Source: Pseudoscleropodium purum
Taxonomy: Eukaryota; Streptophyta; Bryopsida; Hypnales; Brachytheciaceae
Assembly (NCBI GenBank): GCA_963969395.1
Contig: OZ017796.1
Coordinates: 5,582,501-5,646,500, forward strand
DNA: 64,000 bases
Direction of reading: 5' to 3'
Under the pieces are notes generated by a model that did no database searches, had not been told where the DNA came from, and worked only from the letters and a program-made list of their open reading frames with translations. Shown piece by piece: positions 1 through 15,544 of the stretch. A program made the translations under genes and the position numbers. The number at the start of each line of letters is the position of its first letter. The first letter of the stretch is position 1.

Positions 1-3000
1 TTGGGAATTTTGAATTCATATTTACAATTAGAAGCCCAAAATTAGACAAGAGAGGTGAAGAAATACAAAAAAATGTCGCACAAAGTAAGGTACAATAAGG
101 GGGAGCAATCATGTCGGCCCTCTAATTACCTAGGCATTGATTGGATAGATGACATCTATTTTGAAAAGTGCAGTTCATCCTCTTAACCTATGAGATGGTT
201 TTTGGTCTGATGGATGATTCTTTTATCTTATTTTGAGGATAAAAGATTCATTCAAATTTCATCTATTTTTTTCCCAGACCCTTTGATTATCAAATGTCAT
301 CTTGAGATTCACCTTCTAAAAAACAAAATGCAAAAAGCTTTCTTCGTTCAAATTTTATTGCAACTTAATCCTTAAAGTCCTATTGTCCCGTCGGAGGACA
401 AATTAGAGTTTGGATAGGTTCTTGTGAGCTCAATTTATATTACGATTTTCTGCAACTTTTTTCAAAACATGTAGTTTTTGAAGAGGTTTGAGGATATTGA
501 ATTTTTATTTGAATCCGATGCTAGATGAAGAAGTTATAGGGTTTTTTTGGTGAAACCAAACTCAAGAGGTAAGTTGGTCAGGCACTTTTTCCTTGACTTT
601 GGAAGAGGGCAAGGTTTCTAAAGTAAATCCAATAGTGGAAGTGGGCATTGGATAAAGACTGGGGAGGCCAGGCAATCCCTATAAGGTCCCCAACTCCACA
701 TGCATGATATTTTGAAATATATGGTCAAATATTGCAAATGGCAATTGAATCAAATATATTTTGTGAAGGTGGGGGAGCTCCATCATTCTCGATTCTAGGA
801 ACTTCATCGAGGACGCAGATGGGGATATGTTAGGTTTTACAGAGACCCGTTTTTTGAATTGCCCAATGGCAGTATCCCATTAGATGAGATTTCAATCCCT
901 AAGAGGGTTGTGAATTCCCTTGCACTCAGCTCAATTCCCAGACTCTATGCACTACCCCGTAGTAGTTGTGTGACGAGGCACAACAACTGCCATGTCATTT
1001 CAATTTTTTGAAATTAAAAAATATTCAATTTCTTTTTGCATTTTCAAAATTAAAAAAAAATTCTAACAGTGTCCGTTCCCAAACTACTAAGGGACATTGC
1101 CAGAAACAGGCCTAGATGGCCCTCCAGCCCCCCCCAAAAAAACATCTAATGATTTATCTAATACTATAGGCCTTTGAAATTGCATAGACTTTAGAGAATG
1201 TTGTTTTTTCCAAGAAAAATTTGGATCTTGTGAATAATGATTTCATCTTTCAATCTATTGTTTGGAATTTGTGAGATTTCAAAAAATGGGGTAGAAAATC
1301 TCATAGCAAAAAAAAGGTTTGTATTATCATTTTTCACAATATAGTCATATTGCAAGATTATTTTGGGAGTTTTGTAAGTGTCCAAATCATTTAAAAATTG
1401 TTGAACATGTTCCTAACATGATATAGAATATGGAATATTTTTAAATTCAAAGTCTATAGTGCAAAAAAATTCAATCAATGGCAGTTAAAGACATTTGAAA
1501 TTTCAAAGGCAATGCCCAAAAAAACTTTTCCTCAAACTTTGAATGCAAGTATCTTCCAATCCATACAATCAAACTTGATGAAATTTTTCCAAATGACCTT
1601 TATCAAGTTAAGTATAACATCTTATAGTTAGATTTTTTAAAATATTTTTTCTAGGTTTTTGGATGAATGCAACAGAAATGGCAATTTTCAATAGATTTTG
1701 GTCAAAAAATGGCCTTGGAACTTTAGGGACTATAGGCAATGTTGTTGAAATTAAAAATTCCTTCGAGACTTTTACCCCGTAATGAACAAGATAAAACAAT
1801 TCTTTGATTGAACTAATGGGAATGAGGTCCTTTCCTACCATTGGTGGAGTTTGATTGCATTCACACTATCAACAAGAGAAAGATAGAAACAATAGCCACG
1901 GAAATAATCTTGAAGAGGAATAGGGGTGAGGCTTTTGAGTCTTTGTGATTAGCGAATGCTGATGCATTCAAGTCCTAAGCAACAATCATGAAGAAGCCCT
2001 CTCATTGTTTTCAGATGTCACTCTTTATATTGTGCTCTATTAGGAATGGACATTGTCTAGTTTTTGGATTTGTATGGTAAATGACAAGTTTACTCTCAAT
2101 ATTTTAGGGGAGTTACAATTATTTATTATGATTTTTTAAAAGCAATTCTAATATCTTTAGTTTGAGCAATTAGGGGGGAATAAAAAGAAGTCAATGCTCA
2201 TTGTACTTGTTGCACGAAGTTTACATTATTGGCAAGTTATTTGTTTTAATAGAAAACAAGGTAGCAAGGTCTCTTTGAGTTTATGCACAAAATGGCAACT
2301 TCTTCACTAATAGGAAGAAACTAAGCAATGAAGAATATAGTATGCACTTTTTGATTGCATGATGTTGGTGTATTATTACCACCCACCTATTTTGTTATCA
2401 AAATTGTATTGAAAATTGGTTATAATAAACACGTAGATTCCTAGTAATCGAGATTGAATCTCCTCGTTGATATTTTCATAGTTCACAAATCTGTGAGAAA
2501 ACTAATATATTCTTCCCACTCATTAGAAGACTAGATTTAATTTAATACTTTTGAAACTACATTCAACTCAATGGATAAATTTCTATGGTAAATTTACATT
2601 TGCTTGAATAAGCTATTGAAGTAAAATATTTGATCCATATTTAGAAAATAAAAATATGCAATTAGTAGGTTGTCTTCAAAGGTTTTATACTTTGTGAGGT
2701 CATTGAAGGGGAATTTGACAATTGGTGGAAAATCTATATTAATATCTATATTGTATATATACATTTGTATTTTTGGTCCTACTTGTTATTTTGTAGAATG
2801 CTTTTGAATCCATCAACTTACAAAATGGTCAATTAGATAGGAACAATTAGCCAAATCAATCTTCAATGTCATAACATCTTGGCTACAATTAGCACCATCA
2901 TGTACTAAATGTTTGCCTTTTTTTATAAGCTTGTTCAAAGAACTATAAATCCATCCACATTTGGAATTCAGTTGGAGATTGCTTAGTAGCTTAGCAAATG

Positions 3001-5080
3001 GAGCTTAGTTTTAAAGCCTCAATCATACTTTTTTAAGGTCATTGTTGCATAATCCCTAAAGAACTAACATCCATTAGGTGGACTATGAAGGTTTTGAAGA
3101 ATGCTCTACAAATGGTATACAAAACAAATGAATGAAATACATGCCTAAGGATGCTAAAACTTTCTTTTGTCTATCTTTTAGAGATGTGACTATCTTGATT
3201 ATTTGATGCTTTGTGAATTTTGTGCAAGGTTCTAAATCACTTCATGTTCAGATGGTAAGGAAAGAAAATTTTGCAAAATGAATATCTTATGTGTTTCTTT
3301 AGTCATACTACATTCCCCTACACAAATTTTCTTAGAGGTCAATTGAAATTTTGATTTAAAAGTTTATAATGGTGAGTCTTATTACATTTGACAAAAGTAT
3401 AAGACCTCATGCAAAAAATTTCCAACAACTAGTGTAATTGGTCAATTTGTGCAACATTTGGACTTAGTATTTAATATAAGAGGGAAGAAAGACAATTTTG
3501 CAAAGATGAAGATCTTGTAACTAGATTCTTCTCAAACTATAATTTGATTTCTTTGAAAGGCTCAAGATCTACATTTTTCTTTTCATCAAGCTCATTAGGC
3601 TCTCTTATATAAGTAAAATGTTGGAAGTTGAAGAGCTAGTTATTGACTTGATACAAGACTTGCACTGAGTCTTTACACACAAATCTTACATTGAAATGCT
3701 CCATTCAAGTTTGTCACTATTTTTGAGCAACACACTTGTTTTGAAATTCTTATTTTGGAAAGTGAACTTGTCATATTGATTCTACATAGTTACCACTATG
3801 ATCTTTACACTTTCACATCAACGCTCACTTTTAATGCAACATTGGATGCAACTTTAGTCATCCTCAATGAATGGGATAGACATCCACCTCCTATTCAATC
3901 AACTCTTCAAGGATGACTCCAACTATTTTATTGGTATTATTCTACATTCAAATAATGTTGATTTTGGAAATGCAACCCCATTTTGATTTTTATATGTTTG
4001 GTTGACTACATGTTGTGTGTTGATACAACCAAAGCTTATACTAATGCATAAAATGACTAATTGATGAATTTTATATGGAAAATAATTGAAGAAATTTTTG
4101 CATTCTTGGATATAATTAGCTTATTGATCAATTTGATCATAAAGATTGACATATGTGAGTTTAAGAAGTGTATGAGTTTAAATACCTTGACAAGCAACAT
4201 TGGGGACAACAATATGAAGCTTTTTCACATGATAAAAATAGAAACTAAAGAACTTCCTATTTGAAATAAAGGCTTTTGTGGCCAAATTGGAGTTCTAACT
4301 TTGCATCTAGAAACGTTGAAATTGAAAAAGCAACACTACTTTCAACTTAAATTTTTGAAATTCCTTTGCCTAGACTACTATAAGAGTTCTAACATTCCAG
4401 ATGTTCAGTGGATTATGCAAATTCATTCTGCTATAATTGTTGCTTCTACAAAGTTATCATCTCACTCAAAATGCCTAAATTTGTAGGTCCAACTCATAGG
4501 TGTAGTATCTCCATATTGCTACATTGAGTTCCCAACATGTATTTTGAGTCTTCAAGTTGCTAAGATAATGTTATTGGAAAATGCCATATTTGGTAGCTTG
4601 CTCTACCATAACAACTACAACAATCTTAGTAGTTTTAATACTCAATCTTAGACAACCAACATTCTACTACTGTACTTGTAGGGTAGGATCAATAAAAAAT
4701 AATTCTTGAAATAGATGCCAAAATTTTAGGGAAATTACTTTTTTCAAAAAACAAAAATTTTGTATGGTGAAAAATTAGAATATCAACCAAAAAAAATCCT
4801 ATTTGAAGCATTTATCAAACCTTTGTTTTCTGAAAAAAAATTATTGTTTGGCAGAGAGGCACTGACCTTGACCTACACTTATGGTAGTGTTTTGGGAGCT
4901 GGTGAAGTTTTTGAGTTGAAAGTTTTAATCATTGGCCAGTCCTGTCACATTTGATAAAAGTATAAAACCTCGTGCAGGCAGCGAAGTTCTCGTGCTAAAA
5001 TTCTAAAACAATCGGCTTGATAAAGCTTGGTAGGAACGAGAACAGGCCAAAATCTCAACCTCGTGATCAATGGACTAAAC
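1..5080. other. AT-rich intergenic DNA, no gene recognised
   Basis: About 5 kb of strongly AT-rich sequence with only short chance reading frames (under about 90 codons, no family resemblance, no splice-flanked exons). A 29-base near-identical direct repeat with the core acatttgayaaaagtataa occurs at about 3384-3412 and 4947-4975. The first ~60 bases resemble about 33605-33655 (gaattcatattt followed by a caattagagg-like stretch), so they probably belong to a dispersed repeat family. I see no RNA gene and no intact mobile element here. Confidence 0.6.
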
Positions 5081-5084
5081 GGTA

Positions 5085-5545
5085 AGCTCGGTCAGCAGAG
5101 ACAAAAACAAGAAGGCATGTACTCAAATATTACCAAGGACAATGTGACTGCAAAAAGGGGAAATTGGAAAGGATACAACTTGTTCCCTAAATCCAGAACC
5201 TAGTCAGAATCGTCAAAATAGTGAATTCTTCCTTTTCATTTTGCACCCAAAAAGAAAAAGAAAAGTATCATCAAAATAAGGGGCAGGCAACTGCGTTACA
5301 TACCAGCATGAGCAGGATCTCAGCGAGCAGGAAATCTCACTTCGGTGAACTCATATGATGCTTTCCAAACTCACCCCGGTGGTTCCAAGAACTTGCGAAT
5401 GTAATAGAAGACAATAATCATAATTGCGTCAAAGAGTAACACAAACGAGTGTATGCAGATGAGCAAGGGAGCTACCTAGTACATACGTGTTGCGGATGTT
5501 AGGAAACTCGAAAAGAATATCCAGGAGTGGTATTCACATTCAGAG
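5085..5545 (-). pseudogene. Tandem partial copy of the 3' end of the adjacent membrane-protein gene
   Basis: This block matches 5546-5975 in the same orientation. It repeats the last ~75 codons of the membrane-protein gene plus about 160-240 bases of its 3' flank. Shared landmarks include the string acacaaacgagtg (about 5441 and 5850) and caggatctcag (about 5311 and 5702). The copy has lost about 25 bases at a stretch corresponding to 5890-5915 and carries many substitutions, so it cannot encode the tail in frame. Copy boundaries meet head-to-tail at about 5545, which indicates a DNA-level tandem duplication. It may still lie inside the 3' UTR of the real gene. It has no function of its own that I can see. 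Confidence 0.75.
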
Positions 5546-5708
5546 GCTTGATCAACAGAGACATGAAAGAATGCACTTGATTACCAAGGACCAGGTGATT
5601 GCAAAAAGAGGAGAAAAGAAAAAACTGCTGGAAAGGATACAATTCGTTTCCCAGTTCCAGAACCATCAAAATAATAGGAAAAAGACTATGTTACATATGT
5701 CCAGGATC

Positions 5709-6818
5709 TCAGTGAACAGGGGATCTCACGTCTTCCAACTCACTAGAACTAACTAGATGATGCTCTCCACCAGGATTAGCAACACCCGGAGGCTCCGAGG
5801 ATTTGCAGATGTAATACAAGACACTAATCATAATGGCATCAAACAGGAACACAAACGAGTGCATGCAGATGAGTAAGGGCGCTTCCCAGTACTTGTCGTA
5901 AACTATGGACTTATCCGCGTTGCGGATGATGTGAAACTCGAAGAGAATGTCCAGCAGTGTGGCATTCACATTCGTAACTAAGAAGAGCAACAGAGCCACC
6001 TCCGCCCTCCCTTTGAGAAGATTTATGCTCTGCATGAGAGCAGGTTTGCCGTGGAATCCTTCTAGCGCCGAAACCACGTATGCAAGATTGCACATCACAT
6101 TCGCATAGGCCAGCCCCGCAGCTAGCGCCAGTCCCACTATTGTGGCCGCCAGGAGACTGAAGGATCCGAAGAGAGTGGACGCTTTGGAGGCGAACCACAA
6201 CAATGTGGCGAACGCCGTGGCAAATGACAAATAGACTGAGCACGTCCACATGAACGTCTGCATGAGCAGTAACCAAATCTTCTGCAAGATGTCGACGATT
6301 TCGGCCAATTCGAGCCGCCGTCGCCCGTATGTGGCCGCCACGATGTAAGCCACGCCGGCTTTCAGCAGCGGAGAAAACAAGGCGGAGAAGGGGATGTCCA
6401 CCACGTTCGACATGATAATCTCCGCCAGTCTCCTGTACCCCGCCCGATGCGAGTGCTGCTTGAACCTCTGCGCCGCGGAAAACTCCACCGCGCGGACCAG
6501 ATACTCCATGAAAGGGAGCAGGAGCAGGATGTGTGAGAGAAGAATGGCCGAGAGAGGGACAGCGAGGGCTAACCCTAATGTGAGAAGAATACCATTGTGC
6601 CTTCGGAGAAGGGTTGTGGATTCTTGCATTATATCCAACACCTGCATTGCGGGCTGATCCTCCGAATACCCGGCCCAGCGAGCACTCTCCAGGCGGGATT
6701 GCTTGCCGCGGAACGACATGTACTCAAGAAGCGCCTCATCGTCGGAATCTTCTTCTTGAGGGTCCACGGTTCCCGCTCTTTCAATGCCGGGCTCCGTCGG
6801 CTCATGATGCCGATCCAT
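5709..6818 (-). CDS. Plant-specific multi-pass membrane protein (At1g69430-like family), single coding exon
   Basis: The frame gives 369 residues from the ATG at 6818; upstream in-frame codons lack an ATG. The N-terminal ~60 residues are acidic and soluble. They are followed by about six hydrophobic segments (near residues 78-100, 140-165, 180-210, 215-245, 270-292, 310-335). A stretch reading VVSALEGFHGKPALMQSINL followed by LKGR, and a C-terminal VLYYICKS, match the pattern I recall from a plant family of uncharacterised membrane proteins (Arabidopsis At1g69430 and relatives). Their function is unknown, so none is claimed. The coding region is GC-rich and uninterrupted. The upstream GC-rich stretch to about 7570 probably holds the 5' UTR and promoter; a tttgcctttag/ggtttg acceptor-like site at about 6851-6862 hints at a 5' UTR intron. 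Its 3' end is duplicated just downstream. Confidence 0.7.
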   Translation of the reverse strand: MDRHHEPTEPGIERAGTVDPQEEDSDDEALLEYMSFRGKQSRLESARWAGYSEDQPAMQVLDIMQESTTLLRRHNGILLTLGLALAVPLSAILLSHILLLLPFMEYLVRAVEFSAAQRFKQHSHRAGYRRLAEIIMSNVVDIPFSALFSPLLKAGVAYIVAATYGRRRLELAEIVDILQKIWLLLMQTFMWTCSVYLSFATAFATLLWFASKASTLFGSFSLLAATIVGLALAAGLAYANVMCNLAYVVSALEGFHGKPALMQSINLLKGRAEVALLLFLVTNVNATLLDILFEFHIIRNADKSIVYDKYWEAPLLICMHSFVFLFDAIMISVLYYICKSSEPPGVANPGGEHHLVSSSELEDVRSPVH

Positions 6819-9345
6819 TGACCTAACTCGCCTAGCCCTCCGATTCAAACCCTAAAGGCAAATTACGACCGATCTCAACCCCAATGGGCACCGAGAATTC
6901 TCCCAGCTGGGCAATACCATCTCACTTGCACTAGAAAAAATACCTGAAGTCAAAACCTCCGATTCCAAATGCAAGTTTGATTTCCGATGCACACCTGCTC
7001 CAAATTTTCCTCCCTCAATTAGCATTCCTTAAAGCGATACTCCCAACCAAGATCGCCTACCACACCATCCTTGCAGACGCAGCACCGATCCCACTTTCAC
7101 TTCCCCAAACGCAGAAAATCCAAGCACCGAAATGCCGATCGACACCCACACGCTTCTCGACCCCAATCAATGAGCACAACAAGAAGCACCCCTCCCCAAG
7201 AAAAACCCAACCCGGGAGGAACCTCGGGAGCCTCGCAGCCTACGCCTCTCAAGAAACAAAGCAGGAAAAGCGAGGAAGGAAAGGATTCACAATGCGGTCA
7301 TGTTACATCGATCGATCGGGCAGCAAATGGCAGCCATATGGTGCGTGAAATGCAACCCTAATAGCCCAAGAAGACGAAGCCAGGAAGTGCCAAGCAGGAG
7401 CAGCAAGGTGGGGCAATGCGCGTTCGAGTCACAAGGAATGAGGCGCCACGGTCGTAAGCACTTTGAGCAGGAATTTCCGAAGGGCTTTGCGAGCGCTCCC
7501 CTCACATGGCTAGTTAGTCTTCTGTTTCCGGTCCGGTCCAGTTCATCCAGTGGAGGTGCATTAGGACAAAATTAGGTTAAGATAACAGAGAGGAAAATTA
7601 CTTAACTGAGTTTGGTGTAATTTTGGAACCCCCGATTGCAAAAACGCCACTTTTTGTGTCAGATCATAGTTACTATTATTAGACTAGTCAAATTTTTGTA
7701 TTTTCTTGTTGGCAATGGAATGGGGAATTCAACACACCAAAAAATGTTTCATTTGGATATTTCATGCAAAAGTTATAAAGGGTCAAAGTTTGTTGTGGTA
7801 GATGCTCTAAAATCGTTTCTCATAGTAGAGATAGGTATTGATTAATTAAATGTACATTTTGTAAAGATAGAGCATTTGGAAGTCCCTACCTTAAGTTGAG
7901 TTTACCAAATTGAAAGTTAACTTAAGAAATATCTGAGCATGTTTCCTATTATTCCATTGTCTTTGTTTTTTGACAAGCAAATTTCTTATCTCCTCTTTGT
8001 AACTTAGAGTTACAAAGGTGGGATCTTATCCTTTTCATAGGAAGAAGGCAAGTAAATGTGATTAGATTAAAATTTTGTAGTGACATGCATTGGCTTACCA
8101 TGGACATTATTTGACTATTGGAGGTTCTATTTAGTGGGCATGAGATCTCATTGCTATAATGTGTAAACTAAGCAATGTGCACAATTGTCACTTCACTGCC
8201 TTTTGTGATAACAAGCAAATTACAACAGATAAATCCCCTATCTGATTTTACGGGAATTGATACAAATCCACTGATTGAAATCCCTTTCCTCCAATTGAAT
8301 GAACACATTTGGAAGGGGAGAAAACACCCTTTCAGAACAAAGTTCATTTGCTTACTGCGTTATTTTCATTTCGAAGTTGCAAGTTCAAATACCTCGTCCG
8401 CAGTTTTGTGGTGTCATTTGCTCCTCCTGTGGTTATGAAGTCTGTTTTATGAAGCTCACATTGCGGACACTGTACACATTCACTTCTATTTTCAGAGCTC
8501 TGAGAATGAGTCAGTGAAAGTTTACTGAAAAAGCTCACACCGGTACTCAAGAATTTTGAACCTGAAAGGTATCATTTCTAATGTGAAAATAATTCCTCTG
8601 GCACTTGGTTGATACGCAGACAATGCAGGAGAGGAGCCCTAAAGGCCCACACTTCCAAATTTTCTAAGACACTTTTGATACGACACACAAGTACTGCTTC
8701 TAAATAAAATTGATTCATTTATTTCCCTCCCGATAAGATTTAATTTCCAGAAGCTATAGTGATGTCATAACTATAGAACACCATACGAGCAGATATCACA
8801 AGCTATTTCCAACCGCGATATTGATTACAATAAGTTTGAAACAGAGGGGGAGGCAGCCCGGGACAAACCGAAGATATGTAACAAGCAGACGATGAAGGGA
8901 CGATTAGTATCGAGTGACTGCTTCTCTCATGAGAGGGCATCCAGTGAGTAGACAGTCATACACGTAAGAAATTGACCAGTGCAGTCATGCTCCGATGTAA
9001 AAAGTTGACCACTGACTCAATCTTACATTTAAGAACAGCAGATCTAGTCAACCTCTGTTGCAACAGATCTGCAACGAAACTAAATTTCCAGAAGTTTAGA
9101 CATGGCACATTCAACTCGACAACAATTTGCAACGCCAATTTTCCTAATATAATTGTCAAAATATGTACAATTATGAACGCCGACTATTGTAGTCAACTGA
9201 CAGTAAACAGAGTTCAGCCACTACCTCCATACCATTAACGAATTGAAAACTAGGTGCGAGCAGTAGCCATTGTCACCGTGAGCTTAACCTAAACCAGAAG
9301 CTCTCTTTCGGGCAAAATCTGTGAAAACAAACTCTAAAATGAGTC
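6819..9345. other. Intergenic: upstream region of the membrane-protein gene and 3' flank of histone H3
   Basis: 6819-7570 is GC-richer and non-repetitive, fitting promoter and 5' UTR of the minus-strand membrane-protein gene. 7576-8950 is AT-rich with short frames only. 8950-9345 would include the 3' UTR of the H3 gene. No conserved stem-loop typical of animal histone mRNAs is evident, as expected for plants, whose histone mRNAs are polyadenylated. I found no RNA gene or intact mobile element. Confidence 0.5.
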
Positions 9346-11687
<2,342 letters not shown>

Positions 11688-12102
11688 TATTTTTCTTTCC
11701 AATGCAAATTGTATTGATTTCTTTGAGAATGTACATTAGAAGTTATAGGAAACCAAAAATGTCTTTGTCCCCCAAATAAATATCTTCGCATGCAAGACAA
11801 TTCTTTGTAGAGGATGGAAATTGTAAAAATAACTTCAACATGTCCAATTGAGACCACATGAAAGAGTGCATTTAGAAGTCTATTTCTACCCAAGGCAATG
11901 TCATTAGAGAGGGTTGGACATAAACTAATTGAAAAAAAGAAGTGAGTCTCTTGTGTCAATAAAATCATGGGAATTCATGATAATGCAATTTGCAATGGAT
12001 TTCATAAAGGCAATTACACTAAAAATTGACCAAATTAGCATTCAACATAGTTCCTTGTTTAGTTTTTGTTGGGTCTAGATGAAAGATTCTACATTTTTTT
12101 AA

Positions 12103-15100
12103 CCCCTAAATGCCTGAGGCACCAAATTTTTGTGTTTGCAAAACTTTGAAGTTAAATAAAATCTAATTGAATTTCTATCTTTAGTAGTTCTATTTTTAGA
12201 AAGACCCCCTTGAAGTCTAGGTTTACCATCAAAAATCCAATCTTAAAAGTAAATGATAGTGATTTTTCTATTTAAGATTTTGTACAATCTTGACTTCTTT
12301 TAGTATTGAGAGTTCTTAGAAATGAGCCTCAAATACACTTAATCTTGGAGAAAAAATCACATTCAAAATTCATTAAAAATAAATTATAAAATAAATTTTA
12401 AGAAGCCATAAATTTATTGGAGTTATACATGTTAGGCCCTTTAATTCCTAAATGCCTAAGCCTTTTTAAGTTTGTTTTGACTATGAAAAAAGAGCATGGG
12501 CTTATAGATATCTTGAATGAAGCAAATTGTTTTTCTTTCAAAATCTAACCATATGGATGTTTAAAGAGCTTACTTATTAGTATTTACACCAATTTTGAGT
12601 TCAAAATTGCATAAGAGTTGTGAGATTATAACCAAAAAAATGTATATTTTTTATTTTTAGTATGCTACCCTTTTCCACAATGTTTCAAAAATTTGCAAAT
12701 AAAAGTTTCTTGGGATTAGAGGTGACATGAGCAACTACAAATTGTGTTAGCATACTAAAATATACTTCAAAAAATCTTAATTTCACACAAAAAGCTATTA
12801 AATTCATTACACAATCCACCTTGCAATTGTTGTGATGCAATTTTTTTGATAAGTATAAATCACAAGTAATTCCAAATCAATACTTTCTTTTTTACATTTT
12901 CAATGGTGACAATCATAAAAACACTTTACTCTTTCCATTGGGACCATTTTTAAAGCAAATGGATAAGTATAAGTTTCTAGATTCCAAATTAAGTGAAATT
13001 GCTTAAAGTTGGAAAATGAAGTAAAATTACCAAGTTCTACTCTTTCACTAATGGACATATACAGCTTTGGAGACCTCTCAACAATCAAACATGTATTTTT
13101 TTCAATGAAAAATGAAAATTTTCAATAGTTAACTTTGAAAAATTGTCCGAATTTTTTTTAAACAATCAAATAAATTTAATTGTGTCCATACCAAAATGAA
13201 CTTGAAATTTCAAATTGACCATATATGGTCACTTGGTCACTTAGAGGTTTGTAGATCCGAGTTTTATTATTACCTATGGGCAATTCACCCCTAGTATAAA
13301 AGATTCATTTTGTAGGAGAATTCAAAATAGGGATTCAACAAATAGTTTCTTCTTAATCCTACTGGTAAGTACAACCAATTGATTTTTGCAAAATAATCCT
13401 TCCACTAGGCCAAATTACAACTACTCTCCCCTCTTAAAGGCCACAAGGGTTAAGATGATCTCCCAATTTGGTTCTTTTTAATTCTCTTAATGCTCTTTAA
13501 ATTCTCTCTTTTATAATCCTTTATCTTTTGTCTTTATAAAATTCTTTTTATCTCTATCTTTTTATTATCTTTAGAATTTTTTTTCCGACTTGGAATTAAT
13601 GCTTTTATTTCCAAATATTATGTTGTTGTTGCAACATTGTAGCATGCCAGCCAGGCTTCTCCTACTTCCAAATTGGACTTGAATTGCAATCACTGATGAA
13701 GCCTTGCACTATCCAATCGAATACTGATTTACTTTGGATTCTTTGTCTCTAATTTGGAAACCACTGTATCTTCCTTCACCAATGAATGATCTTGCTCTTT
13801 TCTTTACAATTTGGTTTCTCATAATTTTGACACTTACAAAATTGGCAACTCTTATTAACCAATTTGGAGTTGATTTTTACTTCTTGAAAATTGTCCATAC
13901 TTAGGCAAACTCCTTTCCAACTTAGTCACTCATTACACGATTTCATTTGCAAATCATAAACTATATTGGAATATATAGGAACAACATTCAGACTTTATAT
14001 GAATACCGACTTGGACTGTTACAAATTTAACTTTAAACATCCCGACTTGGATTTGAACATAAATCTAATCTTATCAAATAAGTACACATTTAAGCATAAA
14101 CATAATTTACTTAGCTGATTTGCAACTTAGGTACTCTATAATCATATTACAATGACATTTATAAACTCAATTTGAATCTTCAATAACAATCATCCATTTC
14201 TTGATATTCAATTTGGATTGATCTACACACACCCAACTACAACATAATTTCCAACTGGGCACATCAATAATTTTCAACAACATAATAATCTTATAACATT
14301 CACACAATTGGGATTCAACTTTAAACACTGCACATATATTCAAATTTATCATTCATCACACAAGTCACACAAGTCATACTGCACCCATTTGGGTGCAATT
14401 ATATTCATATTAACTTCTAAATTGGGTGATCAAATCACCATTACAAATTTAGCAATTCTATTCAAAACCAAACCTCTAGATCTATCCATTAAACATTGTT
14501 CATCTTCTCCAATTAGTACATCCCATTCTCATCACTCCCAAAGTTCCAATTAGGACTTAGCAAATCTTCACCACTTCAACTAAGCATCAATTTCACTTCT
14601 TTGCTCACACTACAAACTGTTCAACTTCCATACACTTCCAACTTGGGCCATCACTCCATCTTGAAATACATGAATATAGACCTCACTTCAAACTAAACCA
14701 ATTAATACACATAAGAAAACATTCCAACTTGGATACAATATACTCTCATCCAAACACTCACACAACACACAAAACAAATGAAGTTTCATAGCTTTTACAC
14801 AACTTGATGGATTGGGACTCACACTAGACTTCATTCAATAGTGGGTAAAAGAAAATGAAACCCAAATTGGACTCTAATAGACTTGCTAATGATAGTTACC
14901 AACTTGGAGAGATGGCCACTGAAATCAACTTTCAATTTAGATCTTGAAAGACACAACCATCAATCACAATTCAATTGACTCAACTTGCCAGCCATTCATC
15001 CAATTCAATTCAAAACTCGCTACTCACCAACCTACCACACCACTATGCATTCATTGGACTACCAATTTGGGACACTGCAAAAACACCAACTTACTAGGCG

Positions 15101-15544
15101 ACAAAAAGATTCCCATTTGGAACAAAACCAATAAGCCAAACAAGCCAAATTAGACTCTACAAAAAACAAATTAATACCCCAAACCCCCCAAATACCCTCC
15201 GATTAGCTCCAAAAAGTTTCAAAATTTAATCCTATTTGGTTATCTACAAAATTAACCTAAATTTTTTTGGTCACCAACTTTTATGATTTGGTTTGTGAAA
15301 AGAGGATTGAAAGACTTCACATCACTTTTGCAGTTTTAACACCCTCATGGTCAAACATTATAATCTTTCACTCCATAAGTGATATTGTTGTATTTTCTTT
15401 TCATATGAGATCTCTAACATGCCTAGATTGAATCTGTGTGGTTACAATTCCAAAAAAATTGATACAACTTATCAAAATGTTGGCATTTTGTTTACTGTAG
15501 AGAAAATTCCAAGAAGCTCAAAACATGCCTCGGGCATGTAGGGG
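12103..15544. mobile_element. Non-autonomous DNA transposon-like element with TTAA-flanked terminal inverted repeats
   Basis: The ends are inverted repeats: ccccTAAATGCCTGAGGCA at 12103-12121 and the reverse complement of ccccTACATGCCCGAGGCA at 15526-15544 (17 of 19 match). TTAA lies immediately outside both ends (12099-12102, 15545-15548). A paralogous empty site exists at about 26500-26520, where the flanking sequences run together without the 3.44 kb. A degenerate subterminal copy of the left end occurs at about 12440-12457. No frame longer than about 95 codons is present, so no transposase is encoded. TTAA plus C-rich TIRs recall piggyBac, but TTAA could also be part of the repeat, so the superfamily is open. 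Confidence 0.7.
13460..15155. repeat. Array of dispersed CCAANTTGG-like palindromes inside the TIR element
   Basis: About twenty copies of the near-palindrome CCAA(C/T)TTGG and close variants (CCAAATTGG, CCGACTTGGA, CAATTTGGA) occur at irregular 30-150 bp spacing, e.g. near 13464, 13664, 13856, 14001, 14041, 14640, 14728, 14862, 14899 and 15059. The surrounding plus strand is A+C rich and G poor outside the motif, unlike the flanking DNA. There is no coding capacity. It could be a degenerate tandem repeat or clustered protein-binding sites; this is a pattern observation only. Confidence 0.6.

Noticed and set aside
1850..2100. Protein-like fragments in the left AT-rich region
   Set aside because: The longest open pieces are about 30 codons between frequent stops, with no family resemblance and no composition change.
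6977..7361. Overlapping plus-strand frames of 96-123 codons
   Set aside because: They lie in the GC-rich probable 5' UTR/promoter of the minus-strand membrane-protein gene. The composition is Pro/Gln/Lys-rich and meaningless in two frames at once.
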